In this document: positions 29,906 through 38,179 of the stretch, piece by piece
Position numbering within the stretch: position 1 is the stretch's first letter
Layout of the letters: every line of letters begins with the position of its first letter
Origin: Actinomycetota bacterium
Lineage (GTDB): Bacteria; Actinomycetota; Actinomycetes; S36-B12
Assembly: GCA_030684515.1 (NCBI GenBank)
Contig: JAUXVJ010000009.1
Location: 496,001-560,000 of the forward strand
Direction of reading: 5' to 3'
Length of the DNA: 64,000 nucleotides
Notes under the pieces: model-generated
The model's input: only the letters and a program-made list of their open reading frames with translations
What the model was told of the DNA's origin: nothing
Database searches by the model: none
Program-made: the position numbers and the translations under genes

Positions 29906-30246
29906 CGCCTATCCGAGTCGATGCCGCCACCTGGATTGAGCATTTCGCCGGCCTAAAGGCTCAGGGTTTCGTCTGGTTCGACTTCCTCTCGGCTATCGAC
30001 AGGGGCGATCACGTCGACGTCATCGCCTGCGTCGCTGACCTTTCACACTCTCAGTCAGCGCTTGTCACGACAGCGGTGTCCGTCGAACTCGACTCCCTTT
30101 CAGGGCTGTTCGTCGGTGCCCGTTGGTATGAACGCGAGACCCAGGAGATGTTCGGAATTGGCTTCATTGGTCTAGTGGACCAACGACCACTCATCCGTCG
30201 CAGCTTCCTGAACCCACCTCCGCTGCGCAAGACTGCGACACCATGA
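29902..30246 (+). CDS. Short NuoC-like protein of accessory trio
   Basis: A 114-aa protein with the NuoC/30-kDa fold core. The signature [16 protein letters not shown] (near residues 72-87) matches the [11 protein letters not shown] motif of NuoC, and a short [12 protein letters not shown] tail follows. It lacks about 100 N-terminal residues compared with the main NuoC (14119). It overlaps both neighbours by 4 bases, so the three proteins are probably made together in fixed ratio. Its normal partner would be a NuoD-like subunit, none of which is encoded here. Confidence 0.78.
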   Translation: MTPIRVDAATWIEHFAGLKAQGFVWFDFLSAIDRGDHVDVIACVADLSHSQSALVTTAVSVELDSLSGLFVGARWYERETQEMFGIGFIGLVDQRPLIRRSFLNPPPLRKTATP

Positions 30247-30554
30247 GCAGCCACGAATCTATTGGCCTGCATGAGGATTCGTGCACGTCCTGCCTTATCT
30301 GTGTGCGGGAATGCCCAAGTCAGTGCATTGAGATCGAACGGCACACCGAGCAGATTTCCGAAGGGCGCAGACCAAGGACTGTGCACGTGCTCGATGCGTT
30401 CAGCATTGACTTCGCGCTTTGCATGTACTGCGGCATCTGCATCGACGTGTGCCCGACAGATGCGCTCAGTTGGAGTCAGACTGCTGGCCTTGCCGTGGCA
30501 AGTCGCGCAGCACTCGTGAGCGATCGCGCAGATCTTGCACGTCGTGCCGACTAG
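30243..30554 (+). CDS. Short NuoI-like 2x[4Fe-4S] ferredoxin of accessory trio
   Basis: A 103-aa protein with two complete ferredoxin motifs: [12 protein letters not shown] (Cys14, 17, 20, 24) and [12 protein letters not shown] (Cys60, 63, 66, 70). Spacing between them is as in NuoI, but the N-terminal membrane-surface helix of NuoI is absent, giving a form like the MbhN/HycF ferredoxin subunits of group 4 hydrogenases. ATG overlaps the NuoC-like gene by 4 bases. The gene ends 9 bases from convergent yajQ, so the trio is complete as B-C-I with nothing further. Confidence 0.8.
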   Translation: MSSHESIGLHEDSCTSCLICVRECPSQCIEIERHTEQISEGRRPRTVHVLDAFSIDFALCMYCGICIDVCPTDALSWSQTAGLAVASRAALVSDRADLARRAD

Positions 30555-30563
30555 CGAAAACCC

Positions 30564-31055
30564 CTAGCGGTAGTTGACGAACTGGGTCGCAAAATCCAGT
30601 TCGGCAGTGCGCACGAGTTCCTGAACAGCCTGAAGATCATCACGACTCTTGCTCGTGATCCGCAGCTCCTCGCCAATGACCTGAGCCTTGACGGCCTTGG
30701 GGCCCTCATCTCGGATCAACTTGCCGAGCTTCTTGGCCTGCTCCTGGCTGATGCCGGCCTTGAAGGTCCCGGTGATCTTGTACTCCTTGCCTGATGAGCG
30801 TGGCTCTTCGGCTTCAAAGCTCTTCAGGCTCATCCCGCGCTTGATGATCTTCTCCTTGAACACGTCAAGGGCGGCCTTGGCTCGCTCCTCAGTGCCGGAG
30901 GTGATCTCTACGCCGAGTTCACCCTTCCACTCAATCGTGGTGTCAGTGTTCTTGAAGTCGAATCGCTGGGCCAATTCCTTGGCCGTTTGATTCAAGGCGT
31001 TGTCGGCCTCCTGCCGGTCCACCTTCGACACGATGTCAAAACTGCTGTCTGCCAT
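30564..31055 (-). CDS. yajQ: YajQ family nucleotide-binding protein
   Basis: A 163-aa cytoplasmic protein of the YajQ (DUF520) family with two tandem domains. It begins [20 protein letters not shown] in the family's usual form ([16 protein letters not shown]), with TIEWKGE and the C-terminal [15 protein letters not shown]. Some YajQ proteins bind cyclic di-GMP; whether this one does is not visible. The start has a GAGGAGG site. Convergent with the NuoI-like gene, divergent from tRNA-Tyr. Confidence 0.95.
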   Translation of the reverse strand: MADSSFDIVSKVDRQEADNALNQTAKELAQRFDFKNTDTTIEWKGELGVEITSGTEERAKAALDVFKEKIIKRGMSLKSFEAEEPRSSGKEYKITGTFKAGISQEQAKKLGKLIRDEGPKAVKAQVIGEELRITSKSRDDLQAVQELVRTAELDFATQFVNYR

Positions 31056-31164
31056 AGCTCCTCCTCAACCCCGCTATTGTGCCGAATCGTTCACGCCGTC
31101 CTGCGTCGTGCCGCCGAGAACGCACCGCGTGTATTGTTTCCCGCGCTGCCCGCAAGGGGAGCAT

Positions 31165-31247
31165 GGCAGGTTGCCCGAGCGGCCAATGGGAGCGGACTGT
31201 AAATCCGCCGGTTAATACCTCCGAAGGTTCGAATCCTTCACCTGCCA
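31165..31247 (+). tRNA. tRNA-Tyr (GTA anticodon)
   Basis: The acceptor stem GGCAGGT pairs with ACCTGCC, with A31247 as discriminator. The anticodon loop contains GTA (GGACTGTAAATCC), and the long variable arm of a class II tRNA follows. T-arm GGTTCGAATCC is intact. The 3' CCA is not encoded. A TATTGT box at 31132-31137 could be its -10. Confidence 0.95.
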
Positions 31248-31256
31248 CGCACTGCT

Positions 31257-31288
31257 GTGGGGTTCGTCGGCAAACCGATGAACCCCAC
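31257..31288 (+). terminator. Hairpin after tRNA-Tyr, probable terminator
   Basis: GTGGGGTTCGTCGG and CCGATGAACCCCAC form a 14-bp stem with one G-T pair and a CAAA loop, starting 10 bases after the tRNA. No T-run follows, as is common in high-GC actinobacteria. It separates the tRNA from the MFS gene. Confidence 0.6.
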
Positions 31289-31321
31289 GCTGCTGACTGG
31301 TCCTGCTGACAGACTGCGGAC

Positions 31322-32596
31322 GTGTCCAAGTGGAGCATCGACCTCACGCCGTTGCGCACCTCGAGGGACTTCCGGTACCTGTTCGTGAGCGGCTTTGTCA
31401 CGTATCTCGGCTCGATGATCACTTACGTCGCCATCCCCTTTGAGATCGCGGATCTGACCGGCTCCTTCTTCGCTGTGGGAGCTGTTGGGCTTGTGCAACT
31501 GGTTCCGCTGATCGTGTTCGGTCTGTATGGCGGCGCGCTCGCCGACACCCTTGATCGTCGACGAATCGTGCTCATCACCGAAGTGGTGGCGATGGTGCTC
31601 GTCGGCCTGCTGTGTGTGAACTCGCTTCTGCCAGAACCTCACCTTTGGGTCATCTATGTGGTCGCATTCGTGCTGGCTGGAAACCAGGGACTGCAGAGAC
31701 CGTCGATGAACGCGATCATTCCGCGCGTTGTCACGCATGAGGAACTGCCGGCAGCTGGCGCCCTCAGGATGGTGCAGTACACCATGGGTTCGATCATCGG
31801 CCCGGCCATCGGCGGACTGCTCGTGGCCTTCGGCGGCGCGGCACTTGCCTATGGCGTTGACGTCGTCTCCTATGGTCTTTCGGCCATCTTCCTGTTCAGG
31901 CTGAGAAGCCTTGCCCCCATCTTGGAATCCGTGGAGAAGGCCAGCATCGGCCACATCCTTGAGGGAGTGAAGTACGCGTACGGTCGCCGCGATCTTCTGG
32001 GGACGTACATCATCGATCTCATAGCCATGATCTTCGCCTTCCCGGTCGCGATGTTCCCGTTCGTAGCAGAGCAGTTCGATGCGCCCTGGTCGCTGGGCCT
32101 GCTGTATGCAGCCACTGCCGTTGGCGCGCTGATCATGACTCTGACCAGCGGCTGGACTTCTCATGTGGACCGGCACGGGCGCATGGTGGTGATCTCCGCT
32201 GCGCTCTGGGGTCTGTGTATCGCCTTGATCGGCTTTGCCCCGGGCATCTGGTGGGTACTGATTCTGCTCGTGCTGGCGGGCGCTGCTGACATGGTCAGCG
32301 GTCTGTTCCGGACTCTGATCTGGAATCAGACCATTCCCGACGGAGTGCGCGGCCGGATGGCCGGAATCGAAATGCTCAGCTACTCAGTTGGGCCCCTGCT
32401 CGGCCAGGTGCGCAGCAGCACGGTCGCCTCGGTGACTTCCTTGCGATTCTCCTTCGCCAGTGGCGGACTGCTGTGCGTGGCGGGTGTGCTCATTGCCGCC
32501 GTACTCACGCCGACCTTGTGGAAGTACAACGTGAAGACCGATCCGCATGCGCGGCGCGAACGCGAGGTTCGTGGCAGAGCGCAGGACGCTAGTTGA
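31322..32596 (+). CDS. MFS transporter, multidrug-efflux-like
   Basis: A 424-aa major facilitator with 12 predicted membrane helices. The loop after helix 2 carries GGALADTLDRRRIVL, the MFS motif A, and the overall pattern resembles the MFS_3 group that includes macrolide exporters and enterobactin exporter-like proteins. Substrate cannot be told. The GTG start has a CAGACT -10-like box 6 bases upstream and no ribosome binding site. Its last 8 bases overlap the convergent S51-like gene. Confidence 0.88.
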   Translation: MSKWSIDLTPLRTSRDFRYLFVSGFVTYLGSMITYVAIPFEIADLTGSFFAVGAVGLVQLVPLIVFGLYGGALADTLDRRRIVLITEVVAMVLVGLLCVNSLLPEPHLWVIYVVAFVLAGNQGLQRPSMNAIIPRVVTHEELPAAGALRMVQYTMGSIIGPAIGGLLVAFGGAALAYGVDVVSYGLSAIFLFRLRSLAPILESVEKASIGHILEGVKYAYGRRDLLGTYIIDLIAMIFAFPVAMFPFVAEQFDAPWSLGLLYAATAVGALIMTLTSGWTSHVDRHGRMVVISAALWGLCIALIGFAPGIWWVLILLVLAGAADMVSGLFRTLIWNQTIPDGVRGRMAGIEMLSYSVGPLLGQVRSSTVASVTSLRFSFASGGLLCVAGVLIAAVLTPTLWKYNVKTDPHARREREVRGRAQDAS

Positions 32597-33302
32597 CGCG
32601 CAGCACCACTGCATCATCGATGAGCTGTTTCCCAGAAGAATCGATGCGCCAGGCTGATTGACGACCGCGTGGACGGAAGGACCACATGGAGGAGCCGTCA
32701 CTCTCGCCGACCAGCGCGGTGTCCTCGTCAATGCCAAGAGTCATCGCCCCCTTGGCAACGAATGGGCGCAGGGCAAAGTCGGGCATCCACTGGGTTAGGC
32801 GATCAAAGTGAGGAAGCACTCGCACTTCTGGCAGCACCTGCAGGCCATCGACACCGCCCCTGCGCGGATGCCTGAAGTCATTGACGGCTCCACCCATTGC
32901 CATGGCCCCTGCGCTACAGCCGGCAAGAGAGGCTCCGGCCCGCCATTCGTGATCAATCGCAGCCCAGACCTTGGATCCGCGCAGCGTGTCGGCCAGAAAG
33001 GAAGGATTGCCGCCAGAGAGATAGATCAATCCAGCACCCGCAATCGCCTGTGCCAATTGAACGTTCTCAGCATCATCTCGATTGCGCACATCGATGACCA
33101 CTTGTTCAACGCCCAAACGGTCAGCGGCTCGACGCCCAAGTTCATGCCAGCGGTTCAGCGACTCCTCGCCTTCAGGTGCAGCCGCGGTTGCCAGTTGCAC
33201 GTAGCGCTTGGGGCGATCTTCGAGAAGCCATCCCTCGATCTCCTGCATCACCGGTAGGTACTCGCCGCTGCCGACGAGGGCGATTCGACCCGGTGTGCTC
33301 AT
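32589..33302 (-). CDS. Peptidase S51 / cyanophycinase-like protein
   Basis: A 237-aa cytoplasmic protein of the class I glutamine amidotransferase-like, peptidase S51 fold. The nucleophile elbow is AGCSAGAMAMGG with Ser130; His165 (VLPHFDRL) and the acid in LGIDEDTALV (Asp192/Glu193) complete a likely triad. Relatives include dipeptidase E and cyanophycinase; the substrate is not evident and no cyanophycin synthetase is nearby. A TAAAGT box lies 6 bases before the ATG, so a leaderless mRNA is likely. Confidence 0.85.
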   Translation of the reverse strand: MSTPGRIALVGSGEYLPVMQEIEGWLLEDRPKRYVQLATAAAPEGEESLNRWHELGRRAADRLGVEQVVIDVRNRDDAENVQLAQAIAGAGLIYLSGGNPSFLADTLRGSKVWAAIDHEWRAGASLAGCSAGAMAMGGAVNDFRHPRRGGVDGLQVLPEVRVLPHFDRLTQWMPDFALRPFVAKGAMTLGIDEDTALVGESDGSSMWSFRPRGRQSAWRIDSSGKQLIDDAVVLRVN

Positions 33303-33359
33303 GTGTGGACTTTACGCGCTGGCACAGGTGGCCAAGTGGGAATCCATGGCATGCTCGCC

Positions 33360-33620
33360 ATGTCTGAGCTGCCCGAAGTCGAGTCCTTGGACCACCTCGC
33401 CTTGAGCGTTACTGATGTCGCTGCGACCACAACCGGGTGGGCCTTGATCACATTGGTCTCGCCTGCCATCAGAGGCCGCAGTCCGCGCCTGGACGAACTG
33501 CAATACGCCTATGGCCCGGTTGAGGATGTCGACTATGTCTGGGCTGTCAAGGCACGCGACCCTGACAACATCGCAATCGAGTTCTTCTGCCAAGAGTGTG
33601 ATCAATCAAGCGGGAATTGA
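33360..33620 (+). pseudogene. Decayed VOC (glyoxalase-like) gene
   Basis: The frame from the ATG at 33360 starts like a VOC domain (LDHLALSVTDVAATT) and ends like one (YGPVEDVDYVWAVKARDPDNIAIEFF), but the middle does not fit. The missing link GLDHIGLAC is encoded at 33440-33466 in a different frame. So about half the domain has been deleted between the first half and GLDHIGLAC, and two frame changes (before 33440 and after 33466, before RLDEL) flank that piece. The product would lack a metal site or substrate pocket. Its 3' end overlaps the convergent SDR gene by 19 bases. Confidence 0.75.
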
Positions 33621-34531
33621 ACGCCAGTGAGTTCTTCGCTGACACTCCACAGGCGGGTGGCAGCTGCAAAGTCTATCGCCGCCGCTGAGCGATCAACGAG
33701 TTGTGGGTACCCCTTCCACTGGCCTGCGCCGTTTGGTCCGATGTAGCTGTCGCCATTGAGGTCTGGTGCCGTCGCGGCGAACAAGCTGGGCATCGCACCC
33801 ATCTCTGCGGATTGACCGAACATCGAGCCGATCTGTGTAAGAACGGATGTGGCGAACGGAAGGTGAGTGAGGCGCAAAGGAGCGCTGTACAGACCCGTCG
33901 CGGCGTAGCCCGGGTGGGCGGCCAGAGATTTTGCCGAACTGCCGATGCGATTCAACCGGACTTGCAGCTCATTGGTGAACAGCAGCTGCGCAAGCTTGGA
34001 CTGGCTGTACGCCCCCCACGCCCGATAGCGCCGCTCACCCATGAGGTCGTCGAAATTGATCGATCTTGCGAAGCGGTGCGCGTTGGATGTCACGTTGACG
34101 ATGCGGGCCTGGGGTTGCGCGAGCAGAGCAGGCAGCAGGAGCGCTGTCAGTGCGAAGTGGCCCAGATAGTTGGTGGCGAACTGCAGCTCGAAGCCATCTG
34201 GGCTCAGTCCGCGCGGGATGGCCATCACGCCGGCGTTATTGATGAGCAGATCCAGACCGGCTGGATTCTGGTGGCTCCACTGGTCGGCAAAGGCGTGCAC
34301 ACTCGCCTGACTCGCAAGATCAAGTTGGAGGACTGCGAGTTCGCCGGCACCTGCGCCCCGCATGCGCTGGGCCGCAGCCTGTCCTTTGGCCAGATCTCGC
34401 ACAGCCAAGGTGACGGCAGCACCGTGCTTGCTCAGTTCAAGTGCGGTGAAGTAGCCAATGCCGCCGTTTGAACCGGTGACGACAGCGCGACGGCCGTGCA
34501 AATTGGGCATGTCTGCAGGCGTCCAGGGCAT
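33602..34531 (-). CDS. Short-chain dehydrogenase/reductase
   Basis: A 309-aa classical SDR. The cofactor motif TGSNGGIG is at residues 19-26, NNAGVMA is the structural motif, and the catalytic Tyr-Lys pair is in YSQSKLAQ. The Arg two residues past the third strand (VRD) suggests NADP(H). The family form resembles retinol dehydrogenase/protochlorophyllide-reductase-like SDRs acting on lipophilic alcohols or ketones; substrate unknown. The frame is open up to 34777, but that would run through two tRNA genes; the ATG at 34531 is the start, with CACACT 6 bases upstream as a weak -10. Confidence 0.88.
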   Translation of the reverse strand: MPWTPADMPNLHGRRAVVTGSNGGIGYFTALELSKHGAAVTLAVRDLAKGQAAAQRMRGAGAGELAVLQLDLASQASVHAFADQWSHQNPAGLDLLINNAGVMAIPRGLSPDGFELQFATNYLGHFALTALLLPALLAQPQARIVNVTSNAHRFARSINFDDLMGERRYRAWGAYSQSKLAQLLFTNELQVRLNRIGSSAKSLAAHPGYAATGLYSAPLRLTHLPFATSVLTQIGSMFGQSAEMGAMPSLFAATAPDLNGDSYIGPNGAGQWKGYPQLVDRSAAAIDFAAATRLWSVSEELTGVQFPLD

Positions 34532-34589
34532 GTGCACAGTGTGGGGCCTTTGCTCTGATTCCTCACGATCGCATCGAGGGGAGACAGGA

Positions 34590-34619
34590 TTTCGATTGGC
34601 TTCACCCTCCGTGTACGCT
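34590..34619 (+). promoter_or_regulatory. Promoter for tRNA-Thr/tRNA-Met/rpmG
   Basis: TTTCGA (34590-34595) and TACGCT (34614-34619) are separated by 18 bases and end 13 bases before the tRNA-Thr gene. This is the best promoter candidate between the divergent SDR gene and the tRNAs. Confidence 0.45.
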
Positions 34620-34632
34620 TGCGGGGCTTTGT

Positions 34633-34705
34633 GCCCCCATAGCTCAGTCGGTAGAGCGTCTCCATGGTAAGGAGAAGGTCTACGGTTCAAATCCGTATGG
34701 GGGCC
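34633..34705 (+). tRNA. tRNA-Thr (GGT anticodon)
   Basis: Acceptor stem GCCCCCA pairs with TGGGGGC. The D-arm is AGCTCAGTCGGTAGAGC, the anticodon arm TCTCCATGGTAAGGAGA holds GGT, and the T-arm is TACGGTTCAAATCCGTA. The base at the discriminator position is C, unusual for Thr tRNAs; CCA is not encoded as such. Confidence 0.94.
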
Positions 34706-34741
34706 CGTATGGCAGCAGGAGCTTCGGTTCCTACCGCCTAG

Positions 34742-34814
34742 AGCGGGGTAGCTCAGTTGGTAGAGCAAGCGGCTCATAATCGCTGTGTCGCCGGTTCAAG
34801 TCCGGCCCTCGCTA
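34742..34814 (+). tRNA. tRNA-Met (CAT anticodon), elongator type
   Basis: Acceptor AGCGGGG pairs with CCTCGCT (one G-T), with A as discriminator. The anticodon loop CTCATAA gives CAT. A paired first base pair (A-T) and position directly ahead of rpmG, as in other actinobacteria, favour elongator tRNA-Met over initiator or tRNA-Ile2, though anticodon modification cannot be read from DNA. Confidence 0.92.
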
Positions 34815-34886
34815 CTGGTGAGCCTCACGCTCATTGCACCGTACGATTCAGGCTCGACAAGGCACGACCCTCAGAAAGGCACGACC

Positions 34887-35054
34887 ATGGCTAAGGCTTC
34901 CGACGTTCGCCCCAAGATCACCTTGGCGTGTGAAGACTGCAAGCATCGCAACTACATCACCAAGAAGAATCGTCGCAACGATCCTGACCGCATGGAGATG
35001 AAGAAGCACTGCATGAACTGCAACAAGCACACTGTCCACAAGGAAACTCGCTAG
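34887..35054 (+). CDS. rpmG: Ribosomal protein bL33 (zinc-binding form)
   Basis: A 55-aa protein beginning [18 protein letters not shown]. Two CxxC pairs (Cys15/18 and Cys42/45) form a zinc ribbon, the C+ form of bL33. The start is the ATG at 34887 behind AGAAAGGC; the frame is open upstream only into tRNA-Met. tRNA-Met, rpmG and hadA are adjacent as in mycobacteria. Confidence 0.95.
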   Translation: MAKASDVRPKITLACEDCKHRNYITKKNRRNDPDRMEMKKHCMNCNKHTVHKETR

Positions 35055-35075
35055 CCGGTCTGAGTTCAGTAACTC

Positions 35076-35525
35076 ATGGCGCTGAATCCGGAGTTCATCG
35101 GGCGGACCTATCCAGCAGGCCCCTCCTACGTGGTTGGCCGCGAGAAGATCCGCGAATTCGCGCGCGCGGTGGGTGACGATAACCCTGCCTATCTTGACCC
35201 GGAGGCGGCCCAGGCCTTGGGCTACCCCGATGTCATCGCGCCGCCGACTTTTGCGATTGTGCTCTCGCTGGATGCAGCAAACGCCGCGCTCTTTGATCCC
35301 GAACTTGGTCTGGACTACTCGCGCGTGGTGCATGGCGAACAGTCCTTCTCCTACACCCGACCGATCTGTGCAGGCGATGAACTCATCGTCACGACCGTGA
35401 TCGAAAACATCCGCTCAATGGCGGGCAACGACATGGTCACCACCAAGGGCATCATCACCACAGTCGACGGTGAGCCCGTTGCAACGGCAACTTCAATGCT
35501 GGTCTCACGCGGTGAAGACGCATGA
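35076..35525 (+). CDS. hadA: HadA-like MaoC-fold dehydratase subunit
   Basis: A 149-aa single-hot-dog protein matching the FAS1-type dehydratase N-terminal family. GDDNPAYLD occupies the hydratase-loop position but lacks the catalytic His, as in mycobacterial HadA, so it is expected to be the structural, substrate-binding partner of HadB. In mycobacteria the HadAB enzyme dehydrates (3R)-hydroxyacyl-ACP in FAS-II; whether long fatty acids or another acyl chain is the substrate here is open. Its stop overlaps the next ATG. Confidence 0.85.
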   Translation: MALNPEFIGRTYPAGPSYVVGREKIREFARAVGDDNPAYLDPEAAQALGYPDVIAPPTFAIVLSLDAANAALFDPELGLDYSRVVHGEQSFSYTRPICAGDELIVTTVIENIRSMAGNDMVTTKGIITTVDGEPVATATSMLVSRGEDA

Positions 35526-35944
35526 GCGTGAACTTCGACAGCGTGGCTGTGGGTACCGAACTGCCGCCGGCGCAGTACTCCCTTACTCGACTGACATTGG
35601 TGAAGTACGCAGGCGCCTCCGGAGACTTCAACACCATTCACTGGAATGAGCGCATCGCAGTTGAAGTGGGTCTGCCCAATGTGATCGCGCACGGGATGCT
35701 CACCATGGCGGAGGCCGTGCGGGTCGTCACCGACTGGGTTGGGGATCCAGGCGCTGTCATTGAGTACGGCGTGCGCTTCACGCGCCCGGTCATCGTGGTA
35801 AATGACGACGAAGGCGCGGTGCTTTCAGTTTCAGCCAAGATCACCGAGCTTCTCGAGGATCGCTGCGTGAAGATCGCCATCACATGCAAGAGCCAGGATC
35901 AAACAGTGCTGGGCCGGGCTCAGGCGATCGTCCGTCTTGCCTAG
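35522..35944 (+). CDS. hadB: HadB-like catalytic (R)-hydroxyacyl dehydratase
   Basis: A 140-aa MaoC-family hot-dog protein. The catalytic Asp-His dyad is in GDFNTIHWNE, followed by the conserved NVIAHGMLTMAEA. It should pair with the HadA-like protein just upstream. No hadC gene follows; murB comes next after 19 bases. The order rpmG-hadA-hadB is the actinobacterial one. Confidence 0.88.
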   Translation: MSVNFDSVAVGTELPPAQYSLTRLTLVKYAGASGDFNTIHWNERIAVEVGLPNVIAHGMLTMAEAVRVVTDWVGDPGAVIEYGVRFTRPVIVVNDDEGAVLSVSAKITELLEDRCVKIAITCKSQDQTVLGRAQAIVRLA

Positions 35945-35951
35945 TCATCTC

Positions 35952-35957
35952 TAGTCT
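35952..35957 (+). promoter_or_regulatory. -10 box of murB (leaderless start)
   Basis: TAGTCT ends 6 bases before the murB ATG, with no room for a ribosome binding site. It sits in the 19 bases between hadB and murB and suggests that murB has its own leaderless transcript. Confidence 0.5.
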
Positions 35958-35963
35958 TGACTC

Positions 35964-36980
35964 ATGCGGCTCGCTGAACACACCACCCTGCGTGTGGGCG
36001 GAAATGCCACTGCCTCGCTGGTCGTCACGACCGAGGCGGCGCTCATTGAAGCCGTTCGTCAGGCAGACGTCACGGGTACGCCAGTGCTGCTGCTCGGTGG
36101 CGGCAGCAATTTGCTGGTAGCCGACGAAGGCTTTGCTGGACTTGTCATTCAAACCAAGGTGCGTGGCATCCACCATCAGGACATTGGTGATCTGGTTTTC
36201 GTGACTGCAGCTTGCGGTGAGCCCTGGGATAGCTTCGTTTCGGTCTGTCTGAGTTCTGGCGCTCACGGACTCGAAGCGCTCTCGGGAATTCCAGGTGACG
36301 TCGGCGCAACACCAATTCAAAACGTTGGTGCCTATGGCGTTGAAGTAGGCAATCTGATTGCGAGCGTTCGGGTGTGGGACCGCGAAGTGCAGGAGCAACG
36401 AGATCTGTCCCCGCAAGAGTGCGGGTTCACCTACCGCGGCAGCATCTTCAAGGAGCACCCTGATCGTTGGGTCGTTCTTGCTGTCACCTTTGCCCTTGCC
36501 CGAACCGGCTTGAGTCGCATCATGTACGACCAGCTCGCCGAACTGCTGGATCTGGATGTCGGCGATACCGCACTGCCGTCGCGCATCCGCGAATCTGTTG
36601 TGCGACTGCGTCGGTCCAAGGGCATGGTGCTTGATGAAACTGACTACGACACGTGGAGCGCTGGGTCCTTCTTCACCAATCCGATCGTGTCACCCGAAGT
36701 TGAACGCACCTTGCCAGCGGATTGTCCGCGCTATCCAGCTTCATCTGGCGCCAAGCTCAGTGCGGCATGGCTCATCCAGCATGCGGGAGTTGACCCTGGT
36801 TTCGGTCTCAATGAGCGTGCCCGCATTTCGACAAAGCACTCATTGGCCCTGACCAATCGTGGTGAAGCAAATGCGGCAGACATCCTTGAACTCGCGAAGC
36901 ATGTGCGCGAACGAGTCCTGTCGACATTTGCAATCGAACTCAAGCCTGAGGTGCGCCTTGTTGGGTGCACACTGGACTAG
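35964..36980 (+). CDS. murB: MurB, UDP-N-acetylenolpyruvoylglucosamine reductase
   Basis: A 338-aa FAD enzyme of peptidoglycan precursor synthesis (UDP-MurNAc formation). TTLRVGGNA opens the FAD domain, [14 protein letters not shown] and [20 protein letters not shown] are FAD-contact motifs, YRGSIFKE holds the active-site Arg, and [10 protein letters not shown] holds the catalytic Ser. Type I MurB by length and loop. Overlaps the convergent aminotransferase gene by 4 bases. Confidence 0.96.
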   Translation: MRLAEHTTLRVGGNATASLVVTTEAALIEAVRQADVTGTPVLLLGGGSNLLVADEGFAGLVIQTKVRGIHHQDIGDLVFVTAACGEPWDSFVSVCLSSGAHGLEALSGIPGDVGATPIQNVGAYGVEVGNLIASVRVWDREVQEQRDLSPQECGFTYRGSIFKEHPDRWVVLAVTFALARTGLSRIMYDQLAELLDLDVGDTALPSRIRESVVRLRRSKGMVLDETDYDTWSAGSFFTNPIVSPEVERTLPADCPRYPASSGAKLSAAWLIQHAGVDPGFGLNERARISTKHSLALTNRGEANAADILELAKHVRERVLSTFAIELKPEVRLVGCTLD

Positions 36981-38179
36981 TTGATCTCGCCCAGCAACGC
37001 AGCAATCCGGCCGGCACCTTCCGCGATATCTGCGTCACTCGTGGCGTATGACAATCGCATATACCCAGGAGTGCCAAAGGCTTCTCCGGGCACCACTGCA
37101 ACTTCTGCCTCATCAAGGATCAACCCAGCAAGTTGCGCCGACGAAGTCAACTGCTGTCCGCGCAGACTCTTGCCCATCAGTGCCTTGACTGAGGGGTACA
37201 CATAGAACGCACCTTCAGGAAGCGGACAGGTGACACCGGGAATCGCGTCGAGAATGCCGGTGATCAATGTGCGGCGTCGATCGAATGCTGCCTTCATTTC
37301 GGCGACTGCGGAAAGGTCGCCGGTCACTGCAGCCAGCGCAGCAATCTGAGAGACGTTGGCCACGTTGGAAGTTGCGTGCGATTGAAGATTGGTTGCAGCC
37401 TTGACGATGTCGGCAGGTCCGATGAGCCAGCCCACTCGCCAACCGGTCATCGCATAGGTCTTTGCAACACCATTGACCACGATGCAGGTGTCAGCAAGAG
37501 CCGGGACGAGTGCAGGCATCGATGCGAACTGCGCATCGCCGTAGACCAGATGCTCGTAGATCTCGTCGGTGACAACCCAGATGCCGTGTTCAACCGCCCA
37601 CTCGCCAATGGCCTTCACCTCGGCGGGGGAGTAGACCGCGCCGGTTGGGTTCGAAGGTGACACGAAGACCAGCACCTTGGTGCGTGCAGTGCGGGCAGCA
37701 TCAAGTTGAGCGATGGTGGCGCGGTAGCCAGATGTCTCATCGGTCATGATTTCCACAGGAATGCCGCCGGCCAGCCGGATCGACTCTGGGTACGTCGTCC
37801 AGTAAGGAGCCGGCAGAAGTACTTCATCGCCTGGATCCAGCAATGACGCAAAGGCGTTGTAGAGCGCCTGCTTTCCACCATTGGTGATCAATACCTGACC
37901 TGCAGTGACCTCGTAGCCCGAGTCGCGCTTGGTCTTGAGCGCTACTGCCTCTTTCAGTTCCGGCAAACCACCGGCGGGCGTGTAGCGATGCCATTTAGGC
38001 TCCGAACAGGCCTTGATGGCTGCGGCAACGATGTAGTCAGGTGTTGGGAAATCCGGCTCGCCCGCCCCAAAGCCAATGACAGGTTGGCCAGCGGCCTTCA
38101 AGGCCTTGGCCTTGGCATCCACAGCCAAGGTGGCGGATTCGGTAATTGCGGCAATGCGATCAGATACGCGTGCGGTCAT
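36977..38179 (-). CDS. aspC: Aspartate aminotransferase-like PLP enzyme
   Basis: A 400-aa class I aminotransferase. The PLP Lys is in [14 protein letters not shown], with [10 protein letters not shown] (cofactor Asn) and [11 protein letters not shown] upstream and MRLSYATS (substrate-carboxylate Arg) near the C-terminus. Best fit is the Ib aspartate aminotransferase subgroup, which in actinobacteria occupies this place between murB and secE. Some members also act on prephenate or other oxo acids. Confidence 0.92.
   Translation of the reverse strand: MTARVSDRIAAITESATLAVDAKAKALKAAGQPVIGFGAGEPDFPTPDYIVAAAIKACSEPKWHRYTPAGGLPELKEAVALKTKRDSGYEVTAGQVLITNGGKQALYNAFASLLDPGDEVLLPAPYWTTYPESIRLAGGIPVEIMTDETSGYRATIAQLDAARTARTKVLVFVSPSNPTGAVYSPAEVKAIGEWAVEHGIWVVTDEIYEHLVYGDAQFASMPALVPALADTCIVVNGVAKTYAMTGWRVGWLIGPADIVKAATNLQSHATSNVANVSQIAALAAVTGDLSAVAEMKAAFDRRRTLITGILDAIPGVTCPLPEGAFYVYPSVKALMGKSLRGQQLTSSAQLAGLILDEAEVAVVPGEAFGTPGYMRLSYATSDADIAEGAGRIAALLGEIN

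Noticed and set aside
34532-34777. N-terminal extension of the SDR through tRNA-Met and tRNA-Thr
   Set aside because: The extra 82 codons lie antisense to two intact tRNAs and do not resemble SDR sequence. The ATG at 34531 gives the normal N-terminus.
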